Shown here: piece by piece, positions 1 through 10,900 of the stretch | Layout of the letters: each line of letters begins with the position of its first letter | How positions within the stretch are numbered: position 1 is the stretch's first letter | DNA from: Manihot esculenta | Lineage: Eukaryota; Streptophyta; Magnoliopsida; Malpighiales; Euphorbiaceae | Assembly: GCF_001659605.2 (NCBI RefSeq) | Contig: NC_035161.2 | Span: 3,664,343 to 3,728,342, forward strand | Length of the DNA: 64,000 nt | Reading direction: 5' to 3' | The notes under the pieces: generated by a model | The model's database searches: none | Seen by the model: the letters and a program-made list of their open reading frames with translations, nothing else | Told to the model about the DNA's origin: nothing | Translations under genes and position numbers: made by a program

Positions 1-582
1 ACAGAAGAATGGAGGTGAGGTTTCTCTAGATGAAGTTTTGGTGCCTTAATGCAATTACTGCAAGTATTTAGCTTCTATCATATAAAAAGATTGGAGCTTT
101 AGTTGAAAATATAACTCGTAGGATTAATACAAGATGAGTGAATGGAGGACTGCAGCAAGTGTATTATGTGGCCAAAGAACCCCTCAAAGTGAAAAGTTGT
201 ACAAGACTATAGTTTGTTTAGCTATGTTGTATGAAAGTGAACGGAGGGCATGTAAGGTACAATATACTCATAAGATGAGTATGGTAGAAATGCGGATGTT
301 AAAATCGATGACTGGTAACATAATACTGATTAGAAATGGCCACATTCATCAGAGGTTGCGTGTAGCACATATTTGTGATAAAATAGAGAGGATCATCTAA
401 GATGGTTTGTGTAAATCATCAAAATGCCTTAATACAGGACTGTGGTAAGTTGGTAGGGAAGGGGCTATCTAGGATAATGTGGAGGGAGTGGCATCAAAGG
501 ATTATAAATTTTGGACACTGATGTAGATTAGGTATCTACCTTAGCTAAATGGCAAAAGAAGATTCGTATAGCCAAACCCAAT
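1..582 (+). pseudogene. RTE-type LINE reverse transcriptase, C-terminal fragment
   Basis: Broken reading frames match the end of the open reading frame of plant RTE-clade non-LTR retrotransposons. The first bases read GEVSLDEVLVP. The piece at 134-400 contains EWRTAASVLC, LAMLYESE, HKMSMVEMRML and the degenerate equivalents of 'RNxxIxxxLxVAxIxDKI'. The last codons before the stop at 580-582 read WQKKIRIAKPN, the usual LINE ending. Frames shift several times and stop codons interrupt it, so it is dead. The 5' side lies outside the window. It appears to sit in an upstream intron of the CSTF64-like gene, on the same strand. Family assignment is by motif recognition only. Confidence 0.7.
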
Positions 583-1289
583 TAGTTTCTCTTTAAAATT
601 TAGTAGTTGTTTTTTGATGTTTATTACTCCAATTCTTATGTTCCATAAAGTGCCTCATTAATGAGTCAAATGTAACACAAAAATTCGTTTTAATTATTAG
701 TCTATATAAGCTATGATCAAGTTCATGTGGGAATTTGATCCAGATAAATTGTGGTATGTTGGATTGTGTCACAAGCCTGTTTACAATAAAATCGGTATCC
801 AAGGTTGAAGCTGTTGGTTTTTCTTGATTTTTTCCTTGCCCAATTGTTGTTGTTGTTGTGAACTCAACGTGGGGAGATCTGTTTATTTTATTTTTGATTT
901 TCTAGCACTATATATAAGGAATAGTGTTACTGTTTAACACAATTTTATTGGGATAGGAGTCCTAAGGAATAAGAAAACATAGAGACAAGATAAATCAATC
1001 TAATCTTAAAATAAAGGATAAAGCAATTTAATTCTAAAATAAATCAAATATTGGAAAAGAGTCCATAATGTCTTTACCCCTTGGACAAAGAGCTTATCCT
1101 CAAGCTCAAAGGTCTATTAAATTAAAACCTTCCAATTGCTTCTTTAGTCACAATGTGCTTTCACTTGGATCACACCAATCGTTGACCTGTAACCAAAATA
1201 ATATCTTACATTAATGCCTTTAATATAATGTTCATCACAGTTGTAACACAGCCCCTTTGCACGTCTATTCACCATTTTGCCTTTAGTTA

Positions 1290-1930
1290 ATCACTTTATC
1301 ATAGGGTCCTGAGGGTTATTACTGTGAATAACTGTGGACTCTGCCTGAGTATTAGTGCTTTGGTTTTGGAGTAAAGTGGATGATGAGGGTGCATACTGTT
1401 TATTTCCTATCCAAATTGGTGAAAAATTTTCTACAGCTCCATTTTGCATCAAAGTTTGTCTTTTTTGGAAGGTCCTTGCTAAGCTCATGACTGTTGCAAG
1501 ATTGGGTGGATTTTGAAGTTCCACATCTGTTCTGATCAATTCAGTTAATCCAGCTGTGAATATCTCTACCTATTGTGCTCCTGTGATTGAGTGTACCCTT
1601 GCTAACAAAGCTTGAAATTACCTATTGTGCTCCTGTGATTGAGTGTACCCTTGCTAACAAAGCTTGAAATTTGTGTTGATACTCTTCCACGCTGTTGGTT
1701 TGTTTCAAGTTGGCCATCTCACCCAAAGAAAGGATTGTTTCTTAGTGGAGATCCAAAGCGCAAATGGTAATAATTTTTAAAAGTCCCCCAAGTTATCTTT
1801 AGTTCTTCCTGTTCTAGTTTAAAAATTTATAATTGAGCCTCTCCAATCATATGGAATGTCACGAGTCCCACTTTGTCGGCTCTTGCTCTTCATAAGTAGG
1901 GAAGCCCAGCTTACCACAGCATGGTACTAC
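1290..1930 (-). pseudogene. Ty3/gypsy-like gag fragment
   Basis: Minus-strand translation gives broken gag-like segments. In order these are a stretch near 1920-1865 (LGFPTYEEQEPTKWDS), one near 1810-1710 (LEQEELKITWGTFKNYYHLRFG), and an open stretch 1539-1291 that includes IRTDVELQNPPNLATVMSLA and AFQKRQ-like text typical of Ty3/gypsy gag ends. Stops and shifts separate the pieces, and a 52-bp tandem duplication (1568-1671) further disrupts the frame. No zinc knuckle or protease can be recognised downstream. It belongs to the decayed LTR element around it. Confidence 0.6.
1568..1671. repeat. 52-bp perfect tandem duplication in gag remnant
   Basis: The 52-bp unit at 1568-1619 is repeated without change at 1620-1671. 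It lies in the dead gag region and is not a multiple of three, so it shifts the frame. Identity of the two copies suggests a recent event, or an assembly artefact. Confidence 0.9.
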
Positions 1931-2106
1931 AGTATCTAGCATCAACCCGATCTTCAATTCTCTTTGGAAAGTTTGATTGGCTATTGGTTAATTGCTTAGC
2001 TATGGTCTCAAGTGATCTTTAAACCTCTCTTTGTTCCTAACATTGTTGTTGGTAACGTTTCAGTGAGTTTGATATGGGATTCTAACTTTTGCTGTAGATT
2101 ATTTTG

Positions 2107-2419
2107 TGTTGAATCCCACATCGGTTGTGGAAAAGGGTAATGTGCCCCTTATATGGGCTATAGGCACTCCTCCCTCTTGAGCTAGCTTTTGGGATGAGTT
2201 AGGCCTGGCCCAAATTTAACATGGTATCAGAGTCTCGCCATCCGATGTTGGGCGCCCCATAAACGTGCCACGCACCAGTAAAAATTCTGGGCGTGAGGGG
2301 GTGTGTTGAATCCCACGTCGGTTGTGGAAAGGGGGTAATGTGCCCCTTATATGGGCTATAGGCACTCCTCCCTCTTGAGCTAGCTTTTGAGGTGAGTTAG
2401 GCTTGACCCAAATTTAACA
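2107..2419 (+). mobile_element. Complete TRIM (terminal-repeat retrotransposon in miniature)
   Basis: Terminal direct repeats of 115 bp (2107-2221) and 116 bp (2304-2419) both begin TGTTGAATCCCAC and end AAATTTAACA. Right after the first repeat comes TGGTATCAGAGTC (2222-2234), a tRNA-Met-type primer-binding site. A polypurine tract, GAGGGGGTG, ends just before the second repeat. The flanks carry an exact 5-bp target duplication TTTTG (2102-2106 and 2420-2424). There is no coding capacity. It is nested inside the older minus-strand LTR element. Relatives occur at 3612-3927 and 46071-46314. Confidence 0.9.
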
Positions 2420-3536
2420 TTTTGATCTCCTATGATGCTAGGCTCTGATACCATTTTGTTATGTCCCCTCTTTTGCTGTAGATCTCCCATGATGCTAGGC
2501 TCTGGATACGGATTGCATCACATATCCGTTTACAATAAAATCAGTGTCTAAGGCCAAGGCTCTCAAGAGAGAGTTTAGATCTCAATTAGATGAAATAAAT
2601 ATGCTTATTTTATTTTTGATTTTTTAGCAATACATACTGGGAACAGTGTTATTGTTTAATACAATTTTATTGGGATAGAAATCCTAAGAAATAAGAAAAG
2701 AAAAAGATAAGATAAAACAATCTAATCCTAAAATAAATTAAATACTTAACAATCTAATCCTAAAATAAATCAAATACTAAAAAAGAGTCCATAACATGGT
2801 ACTCGATTGTGATTTGATGTTCTAACATCTTTACTGTAGCTTTTCCCATAATTGTGTGGCCGCTTGATGCTTGAGCACTATAACATTAGTAAATTTTGGT
2901 GACCTTTGTGCTGAGTTCATATCTGATGGGAGAAAACTTTGGCAAGGGTTGTTTCATTAGAAAAATGCTAAATTTATTGTACGTTCTCTCTCTTTCTTTT
3001 CCTATGGGGGGTTGGAGCTGAGAAGACCAAAGAAATGGAATTATTTTCATTCATTTTTTCCTTTGTAGTGTGGAATGGCTAATCCTTGTATCCAAATTTG
3101 TACCAACAGGATATATGCTAGTGTTGGAAATGCCTGTTCTTCCTTAAGACTGTTATGTGGAATAACATGTAATTTCTAGGAACATTATATGCTATTATAA
3201 TGAGAATTATATATCTTTTAGTTATTTTTCCCTAATAAAAACTGTTAAATTACTTTAGCTTTGTTGTAAATAAATGTGAATGAAACTTGGAAGTCAAAAT
3301 CATGTTAGTAGTAGCTCTCTAGATGAGCTTGGAACTATGCCTACAGACTAGTTGGCTCATGAGTTCAAGCTAGCTGAGTTCCATAGTTCTCACACCTGGC
3401 TGTTTGAACTTGGATTGCTAACCTAACAAATAATTTGAAGCATTAGCTTAGCTTATTTTAAAATCATGTCTTTCAATTCTTTACTTGTCCTTTGATCACT
3501 CACTTGATGTTTATTTGTTCTACCTTGTTTCATCAG

Positions 3537-5520
3537 GCACAAATTATGCTTGGAATGGTGCAGCCTCCTCAAGTGGTATACTTCTTTTTTTTTTTTTTGA
3601 AGAAATTTGTTTCTAATGTGCCCCTTAACCTTACACACCCTTCGCTCTTGATCTGGTTTTTGGAGTGAGTTAGGTCTGATTTAAATTTAACATAGTATCA
3701 GAGTCTTCTACCGATGTTGGGCTTCCCGTAAATATGTGACGATTTACGGGACGCTCCAGAGAGTGAAGGGGTGAGTTAAATCCCACGTCGGTTTGGGATA
3801 GGGTAATGTGCGTTTAGGCACCCCTCTTCCTTGAGTTAGTTTTTGGGTGAGTTAGGCTTGAGTTTGTTTTTGGGTGAATTAGGCTTGAGCTAGTTTTTGG
3901 GTGAGTTAGCCCTGACCCAAATTTAACCGTTTCTCTGGCTTTACATTGATGAATTTGTCTATGCTCATATTCTAATTCCAATTTTGCTTTAGATTCCAAA
4001 TATTCAGCCTGCAGCTCCACAACAACCTCAACAATCATCACAACCAGCTCAGCAGTCAAACATTCAGGCTGCACACTCATTACCTGGACAAATTGTACAG
4101 GAACAAACAGTAGCATCACATAACCAACCTCCAATGAGAAAGCAACACCCAAATCAACCTTCGATATCAATGTCTTCTACTTCTGCTCCTCCTTCAAGTC
4201 TTCAATCTCAGCCTACACCTTCACACCCTCTACAGACACCTCAGTTACCTAAGGGACATCTGAACCCACAAATGCCCCAAATTTCTGTTCCACAATCCTC
4301 TCAACTTCCAAACCTACCTCCACCTCTTCATTCTGCTTCACAGCCACCTCCACTTCACCAACCTCACATGCCCAGTGTCTCTACTCAGTTGCAACAGCCA
4401 TTACAGACAACTGGAATTCCTCATCTGCCATTGCAGCCACCAATGCCTCTTCAAGGTAGACCACCTTCTGTTCCAAGCTTTCATCATCAGTATGGACCAC
4501 AAATGGGGCCCAATGTGGGTTTCCAGCATGCTGGTGCTCCTCAACATCCTTCGCAACCCATGTTTCATGTAAGTTGAAGATAGTGGTCAATAATTCATTG
4601 TTTAAACGTATGCAATATAGCTTGAATAACTCTACTTCAAAATTTTTCAGTCTGGTAGCAAACCTCAAGGTAGCTTGGGGCCTTCATTTCCACAGGGACA
4701 GCCGGCTCTTCCAAGTCAGTTACCATCATTGTATCAGGTATGCTTGTGCTTTAGCTCCTTGATTTCAACTTAAGGGACCATTTTCCATTGCTACATCGCC
4801 ATCTTATCAGCTGGTCAGGCTTGGTGCATGTGCTGTTGTTGCTTCTAAGTTCTATGTTATTTCTTTGGATAAGTGACACAGTGAGGGTGACTCTCCTCAT
4901 TCCACTAGCAGGACCCAGAACCTCCTCCTAATAGAGATCCAAGCCTTTATCTCTGGGATATCCCCTTGAGGATGCAGTTTATTGCTTTTATAAACAATTC
5001 TGAATAGTTGTCACATGCTGTCATGTTCCCACAATTTTGTAATTGTTGAAATTTGCTACTCCTGTTAATTTTTGAACCTTGATGCTTTTAAGGGTGGAGG
5101 TTCGCACTTGGGGGCTGAATTCAATAATCAAATTGGAAATACAATGCAAGTCGATAGAGGACCTTCTTGGATGGCTGGCCCGCCAGAGAGCTCGACAATG
5201 ACGCTGCTTCCTGGACCGCAGCCAATGGTTCCTGGTCAGATGGGCCCTGGCAATCAGCCCATTCGTGCTCCACCGGTAATTTTTTTTGACACTGAATTCC
5301 AAATTTTATTATCTGCCAATCTTTCTAATGGTTCCATTTTTTTTTTATTAATTTTTTTATTTACCAACGGGGTTCTGGTTTGCTTGTGATATAGTTGACT
5401 CCTGAGATGGAGAAAGCACTGCTTCAGCAGGTCATGAGCCTCACACCAGAACAGATAAATCTCCTTCCTCCTGAGCAAAGGAATCAAGTGCTTCAGCTGC
5501 AGCAAATGCTGCGCCAATGA
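3537..5520 (+). CDS. CSTF64: Cleavage stimulation factor 64-kDa subunit (CstF64/CSTF2), 3' part of gene
   Basis: Five in-phase exons with GT-AG borders can be read: 3537-3575, 3993-4568, 4651-4737, 5093-5275 and 5395-5520 (TGA). Together they give the last ~336 residues. The first exon (39 nt) encodes AQIMLGMVQPPQV, the end of the hinge segment of plant CstF64. The 576-nt exon is a Pro/Gln/Ser-rich linker. The last exon encodes the conserved C-terminal domain (MEKALLQQVMSLTPEQINLL, then PPEQRNQVLQLQQML). In the family this domain contacts other 3'-end processing factors, and the protein binds the GU-rich downstream element of pre-mRNA in the nucleus. The N-terminal RRM exons must lie before the window. 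Introns carry TRIM and LTR debris. The frame is intact throughout. The identification is strong; the exon borders are read by eye. Confidence 0.9.
3612..3927 (+). mobile_element. Truncated second TRIM copy with tripled LTR segment
   Basis: Same family as 2107-2419. The left repeat has lost its 5' end (about 3612-3690). A degenerate primer-binding site (AGTATCAGAGTC) follows at about 3692. The right repeat starts near 3772 with the TCCCACGTCGG motif and ends AAATTTAAC at 3927. Inside the right repeat a 27-bp unit (GAGTTAGTTTTTGGGTGAG...) occurs three times in tandem (3833, 3860, 3887). It lies in the intron between the 39-nt and 576-nt exons of CSTF64, starting 36 bp after the small exon. Confidence 0.75.
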
Positions 5521-6329
5521 AACTAGTTGGTCTTTTTTTGCTTCAAAGTTGACATGTTCAGTTCTGCAGCCTCACTTTAATTCATCTCAGTTGGCAATTG
5601 AATGCAGGTGAAAAATCAGATAGAATTTGAAACAGGGTATAGAATGCGTTGAGAATTACTTTTGCTACTGCACTGCATCGATTGTCAGCACTTTATGAAT
5701 TCTATAGTTGAGATTGTCGAGATGGCAGTGGACTTCTTGTGATATTGACTATGATCCTATGCAGTTCCAGTTTTGTGCATTCGTCATTCTGTGTGTAAGC
5801 ATCTCACAAAAATTTCCCCGAGGTAGTTAGGCCCACAACAAGCAGAGCAATAAAAACTTAAGAAAAAAAAAAGTCAAATTGTTATATAATTTCTGAATTT
5901 TACCATTCTAAATACATTTTCCCCTTAGGTAGTTAGGTTAATATATTTAGAGTTAACGGTAAAACATGTACTTTTAATTTTATTTTAATTATATTATATA
6001 TATTTTTTATTAATTAAAATCTGACCTTTTAAAGTTATAATATAGTATGTAATTACTTGTGCTATTAAAAATTTATCGGAATTTACTTTTATCACTCGTT
6101 ATCACTTGTTATGCTACATCAACAAATTTCAACGTAGAATTTAAATTGATAAAATCTAAAAATTTAGAATAAAATTATAATAAAATTAAAGATATAGAAT
6201 TTTTTGATAAATTATTTATTTTATTAATTTTTTTAAATTTACTTTAAATATTAGTATAATTTTAAAAAATATAAATTAATATTATATTTAAGAGTTAAAA
6301 GAATAATTAAAAAATATTTTATTATTTTT
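5521..6329. other. CSTF64 3' UTR and AT-rich spacer
   Basis: The first ~300 bp after the stop are of mixed composition and are probably the 3' UTR. From about 5860 the sequence becomes strongly AT-rich. No convincing single polyadenylation signal can be chosen, and no gene or structured repeat is seen. Confidence 0.5.
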
Positions 6330-6515
6330 AATATTTTTGCTGCTGCTATTGAATCAGTTCTTGGGTCATGGTTGGGCCTTTGAGTTTGGGCTTTTCCTGT
6401 TTTGCTTAAACTTTTGGACCTGGAGGTCTTGTAATTTGAATATAGTATTTGGGATTGAACTCTTTTCTTTAATGAAATCATCTAACTTTCTGATATAAGG
6501 AAAAGAAAAAAAAAG
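6330..6515 (+). mobile_element. Possible L1-type LINE 3' tail
   Basis: A GC-richer island ends with TCTTTAATGAAATCATC and then a purine/A-rich run (6497-6515). This resembles the 3' UTR ends of plant L1 LINEs, and a similar island occurs at 61010-61190. No coding sequence is left. The call rests on composition and tail layout only. Confidence 0.35.
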
Positions 6516-7705
6516 CGACAATTAATTGAAAAATGACAAATAAAAATGGACGGAAAGAGAAACCATTTCTCAGAAATAAATCCACATTATTCACTCCACT
6601 TCTCTAGCCATTATTGCCTACTCCCATGAAACTACATCATTTTCAACTTCATAACTTAACCCCCTCTTACTTTTCATCTCATCATCAATTAAGAAAGTAT
6701 TACTTGTCATCTCATCATCAATTAAGATTATCCTTTCTTAATTTGCTCATCATAAACTATACCTTCTTTGTCATCTTCAAAGAAGTTTTTGATAATTACT
6801 CACTCACTTGTACAAGTCCATATCAGAGATTCGATACTATCTTACTTGAACATTCTTTTTCTGTTTGCCTTTTGCTTGCTTGACCTGTGCAAACATTGAA
6901 GCCTTTTCAATTATCAAGTAAACTTGAATCCTATTACTACCAGCACTCTGGTTTCTTGTTTCATTTATTCGCACGACAGATAATGAAACAGAATGGTTAT
7001 CTGCACACAGATTGCTCATCAAGTTCAAAAGTGCAACTGTAACCGAACAATATATTTGAATTCGATTTTGTTACCCCAAAACAATATACAATAATAAAGA
7101 TGATAGAATGCTCTACATATCAAACAGAGACATCATAACACTACAAAATGGAAGCCATCGTCATCCTTACTAGTACGCTACACAACTTTTATCTTGGAAA
7201 AAGCTCCTCACTTTGGCACACTAGTCGTTGAATACATGGTCACGACGGTTTGGTTTTGTTGTCATTGAAGATTTAAAGGAAAAAAAAAAGGGTTTCAGAC
7301 AAATAGCGAGCTCATAGAACACAGTAAAGCATTTGATCAATGAAGGGTGCTTGTGATGAAGTCAACATGTAGGTATTTAATGATCAAATCAAAATTGTCT
7401 TCCAGCTTAGCCCAGATAATGCTCGAACAGCTACATCATCCATAGAATCATCCAAGCTGTGTCAACCTGATGCTAGAAAATGGGGAGCAAAATGACGGCA
7501 GAAGATCTAGATTCATTCATTTGTTTAAAAAAATAACAGAAGGTTTCAAATCCCAAAGAGGTGAATATAGTTTGAGCATTGACTTGTATGATAACATCTA
7601 AAAGAAGACTGAACTGGTGAAACAGCATGAAGCATAATGAATACCTGCATTTTGACATATGCAAGAAAAAATGCCATCCAGTCACTTCAAAAATTCAAAG
7701 ACCTG
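6516..7705. other. Spacer and 3' flank of the CFM3-like gene
   Basis: No protein-coding gene can be supported here. The part nearest 7705 is probably the 3' UTR of the minus-strand CFM3-like gene. At about 6667-6726 a short unit (CATCTCATCATCAATTAAG) is repeated twice. Short frames in this stretch show no recognisable family. Confidence 0.4.
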
Positions 7706-7909
7706 TCAACCATTTTTGTCCAAAGGATGATCACCATCTTGCAAGCCTAAAAATTCAAAATCTCCACTGGATTCCCAATCAGCATCATCCTCATCATCAT
7801 CATCAAGGTCATCATCATCATCTTCATCAATGTCATCATCGTCATCTTCATCAATGTCATCATGATCCCCTTCCTCATCAGATCCAAAAAATGCAGATTC
7901 ATCCTCTCT
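7706..7909 (-). repeat. Acidic-tail microsatellite in last CFM3 exon
   Basis: The last exon encodes a tail dominated by Asp/Glu runs. It arises from an imperfect trinucleotide array (ATC/GAT type) at about 7785-7865. The opposite strand has a His-rich open frame that is only a shadow of this repeat. Confidence 0.8.
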
Positions 7910-10900
7910 CTGCAAAAAAAGCAGATATTTTACATTGCAAGAAACTATTCATTCTTTCATCATAGCAAGAAAAGTAGAAATAGAAGTCGAGATGACCATG
8001 CAGGAAATAATACCCTATTGTATCAGAGGGGAAATGTTATGGATAATGGATAGACCAAATCCATAACAAGTAGAAACTACTAGATAAATAAAATCTGTTT
8101 TTTATGGATTTGGTCTATCCATCATCCATAACAGGAAAAAAGTATAAAGATGAATAAATAGCAAAGGAAAAAAGCATAATATTTAACCTGGCTGAATTCT
8201 GAGACATGATTTAACTGCCCCTGTTCCTCTGAGGTCCAATTATTCTTGTCATCTTCTTCTAGAGGAAGACCCTGTAGATCAACAAAAAGAACTCCAGTTT
8301 ATTAATTGCAAGCGATGATGACGATGATAACAAGCTAAATAATGATAGGCAACCACAAAAAGTTCATATCTAAATATCAGTGATCGAAACATTCTACACA
8401 AACAATACCAGAAATATCACCAACTATAAGAACTACCCTTGCTCCTCCACACCCACTCCCCTACACCATCCTCTCACGGCAAGTTGTAATAAGGGGAACT
8501 TTTCAAAATCATATCTGTTACCATAATGCGCCAAAAACCCATGAGGATGAGTTTGGCCTCATTTCAACGAAGAAAAAGGAAAATAATACTTACAATTTCT
8601 TTCTTCATTTGCTCTATGGTTCTTTCCAATTCAGATATGTGCTGACTAAGAGCCTGCATGTTTCACATAAAGTCATGTAATATATAGGATGCATATCATA
8701 GTAATGGACAAAAAAGTCATAAGAAATGGCAGAGTACATGAAAAAAAATTAATAATATTAGATCTTGTTTCAGGGACTTCTAACGTTGTCAGGAAAAATA
8801 TGATAGCAAAAGCTCAGGACAAAATTGATACCTCATGGCGTTGCATGGCCACAGAACGTTTCAGTGCTTTTGCCTTCGTCAGGAGATTTCTTGGCCTCAA
8901 GTTAATAGGCCGTCGATAGTTCTTTCCCCGATAGTAAATAAGAGCAAATCCTTTGGGTACTCTTTCAACTGCCACTAGTATCCCTCCACTCTCATATTCC
9001 AACAGCCTAGCTGTATCTTCAACAAATGCAAGAGTCTTTTGTTTGGATATCAGCTTCACTAGTTCTCTGTGCTTCCAGTGCAAATGCATATTTTCAATGA
9101 CACCATCAAAAACACCACGAATTCCTGGCACATCATTAAATAAGGATTATCAAATATTTAGTTACACTTTCAAAGCTTGCTCTGTGACTAAGTCACCCAC
9201 CTAGAGGCAAGTATGCTTTCATTCTTAAGCCAACCCTACGAAACATTGCCCGTTCCTCATCAGTAATTGTTTCTTGGTCATAATCAGGACCAGAAGGAAC
9301 CATAGAGGCTTCTATCTTGGCTAACAGTCTTTCTGCTCTAAGCTTTTTGGCTTGGGCCTGTCCAAGCAACATTAAACCATGGAAATAATAAGCTCCAATG
9401 CTAAGAGATGACTGTCTAGTAGAGCAGAAAAAGAAAAAAAAGAAGAAGAAAATTTGCATGGTTAGACTAGCACATAGGATCTTATGGCAGCATAAAGAAA
9501 GAAAATAAAGTGATGTGTGATTAAACATAGCAAAACAAGGACACTATCATGAATCCACCAAAGTGGAATACCAGCAGGAAGCTTCTCTTCAATATTTAAC
9601 ATAAAGTAGCTATTCTTTGGATTCCAAACTCGCATGTCATGGTTGCAAGATGCAAATAAAAGAATTTTACAATTGCACTAGATATTGGCCCTTTAGAATA
9701 ATTAAAACAACCAACTCCTTCAGACTTGTTAAAAAAAAAGTAATTTACAGTATAGTCCTTGAGGTTTAGCAAAACCCACAACTTAACCTCTGTTATTTCA
9801 ATAACAAATAATTTAGCCCCTGAATTTTTATTTTATTAACAAAATAGTTCTTCTAATTAAAATTACCATTAGTCGATTGTTAATTGAAAAAATTAACTCA
9901 AATTAAAGAGACTAAATTGTTACAAATATTAAAATTATAAGGACTAAATTGTTACAAATTATTAAAATTAAAAGAAGTAAACTGTTATAAAAAGTGAACT
10001 TTGAAGGACTAAATTGTTATAGTATAAAAGTGAATTTTAACATAAAGACTATTTTATTAACGAAATAAATCTTTAGGAACTAAATTGTTTATCATTAAAA
10101 TGGTAGAAACTAAACTACGGATTTTATTAAATCTCGAGGACTAGGTTATAAATTACCAAAAAAAGAAAAGTTATGAAGTCAGAATGAAAATAAGCAAAAA
10201 AAAACATGGACTTATGAAAAACATCTTTAAGTAGTATTAAAAGGTTCAGAATGTAATTTTCCTTGAAACTCAAAAAAAATGTTTTCTCTAAAAAAGAGAC
10301 CTGAGAGTGCTTTAGCACACAGATAATTAGGAAATGCAATTTTGGTTTTTAGAGAAGGTTAGGGATTGGGGGAAGGGGAGAGAGGAAGAGATACTTACAA
10401 CAGCTAACTTATGTTCAATTCGTTTGACAATTCTGGCCCTTTTTGCTCTGGAAGCATCTTCAATCATCTTTTCACGTTCTTCAGAAGAAATATCTTTGCC
10501 CCACCGGGCTTGAGCCTCATAGAACTCTGCCAAGGTACCTGCAAGGGCCTTTCCTTCATTGTGCCCAGATAATGGTGCCTCCACTCCTTTGCTTCGCACT
10601 TTTTCTTCATCATCTTGAATCTGTTTTGTTAATTCTTCTCTCTCTGCTAAAGCGGCAGCTACACTTGTTGGCAAAAAATCCTTTCCACGGTATATGACAA
10701 TGTAATACTTGTTTCTAAGCAATAAGACACCTCCTGTTAATGCCTGCAAAAGTAAATGAAAGTTAATTTTATGACACTATAAAGTAATTTTAATTTGCAA
10801 GAGTAACATGCTTCAGAAAATGTCATCTCTTGGAAAGAAAGCACTAACAGCAAGGTGCAGAAACCCAGAGGAAATTTTCACAGAAAAAAAAAATTGCAAC

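Larger units (their letters stand above)
752..2796 (-). mobile_element. Decayed LTR retrotransposon with gag remnant only
   Basis: Two diverged direct repeats (about 752-1068 and 2457-2796) flank an internal region of minus-strand sense. Next to the right repeat, 2441-2453 is the complement of a TGGTATCAGAGCC primer-binding site (initiator tRNA-Met type), three bases from the LTR. A purine-rich tract on the minus strand lies beside the left repeat at about 1071-1085. The right LTR runs from TGTTATG to ATAACA; the left one has lost its ends. Only gag-like coding is visible (1290-1930), with no pol, so the element is deleted or non-autonomous. A TRIM has inserted at 2107-2419. It lies in a CSTF64 intron, antisense to that gene. 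Confidence 0.7.

Noticed and set aside
7627..7965. His-rich open frame on the plus strand
   Set aside because: Exact antisense shadow of the Asp-coding repeat in the last CFM3 exon.
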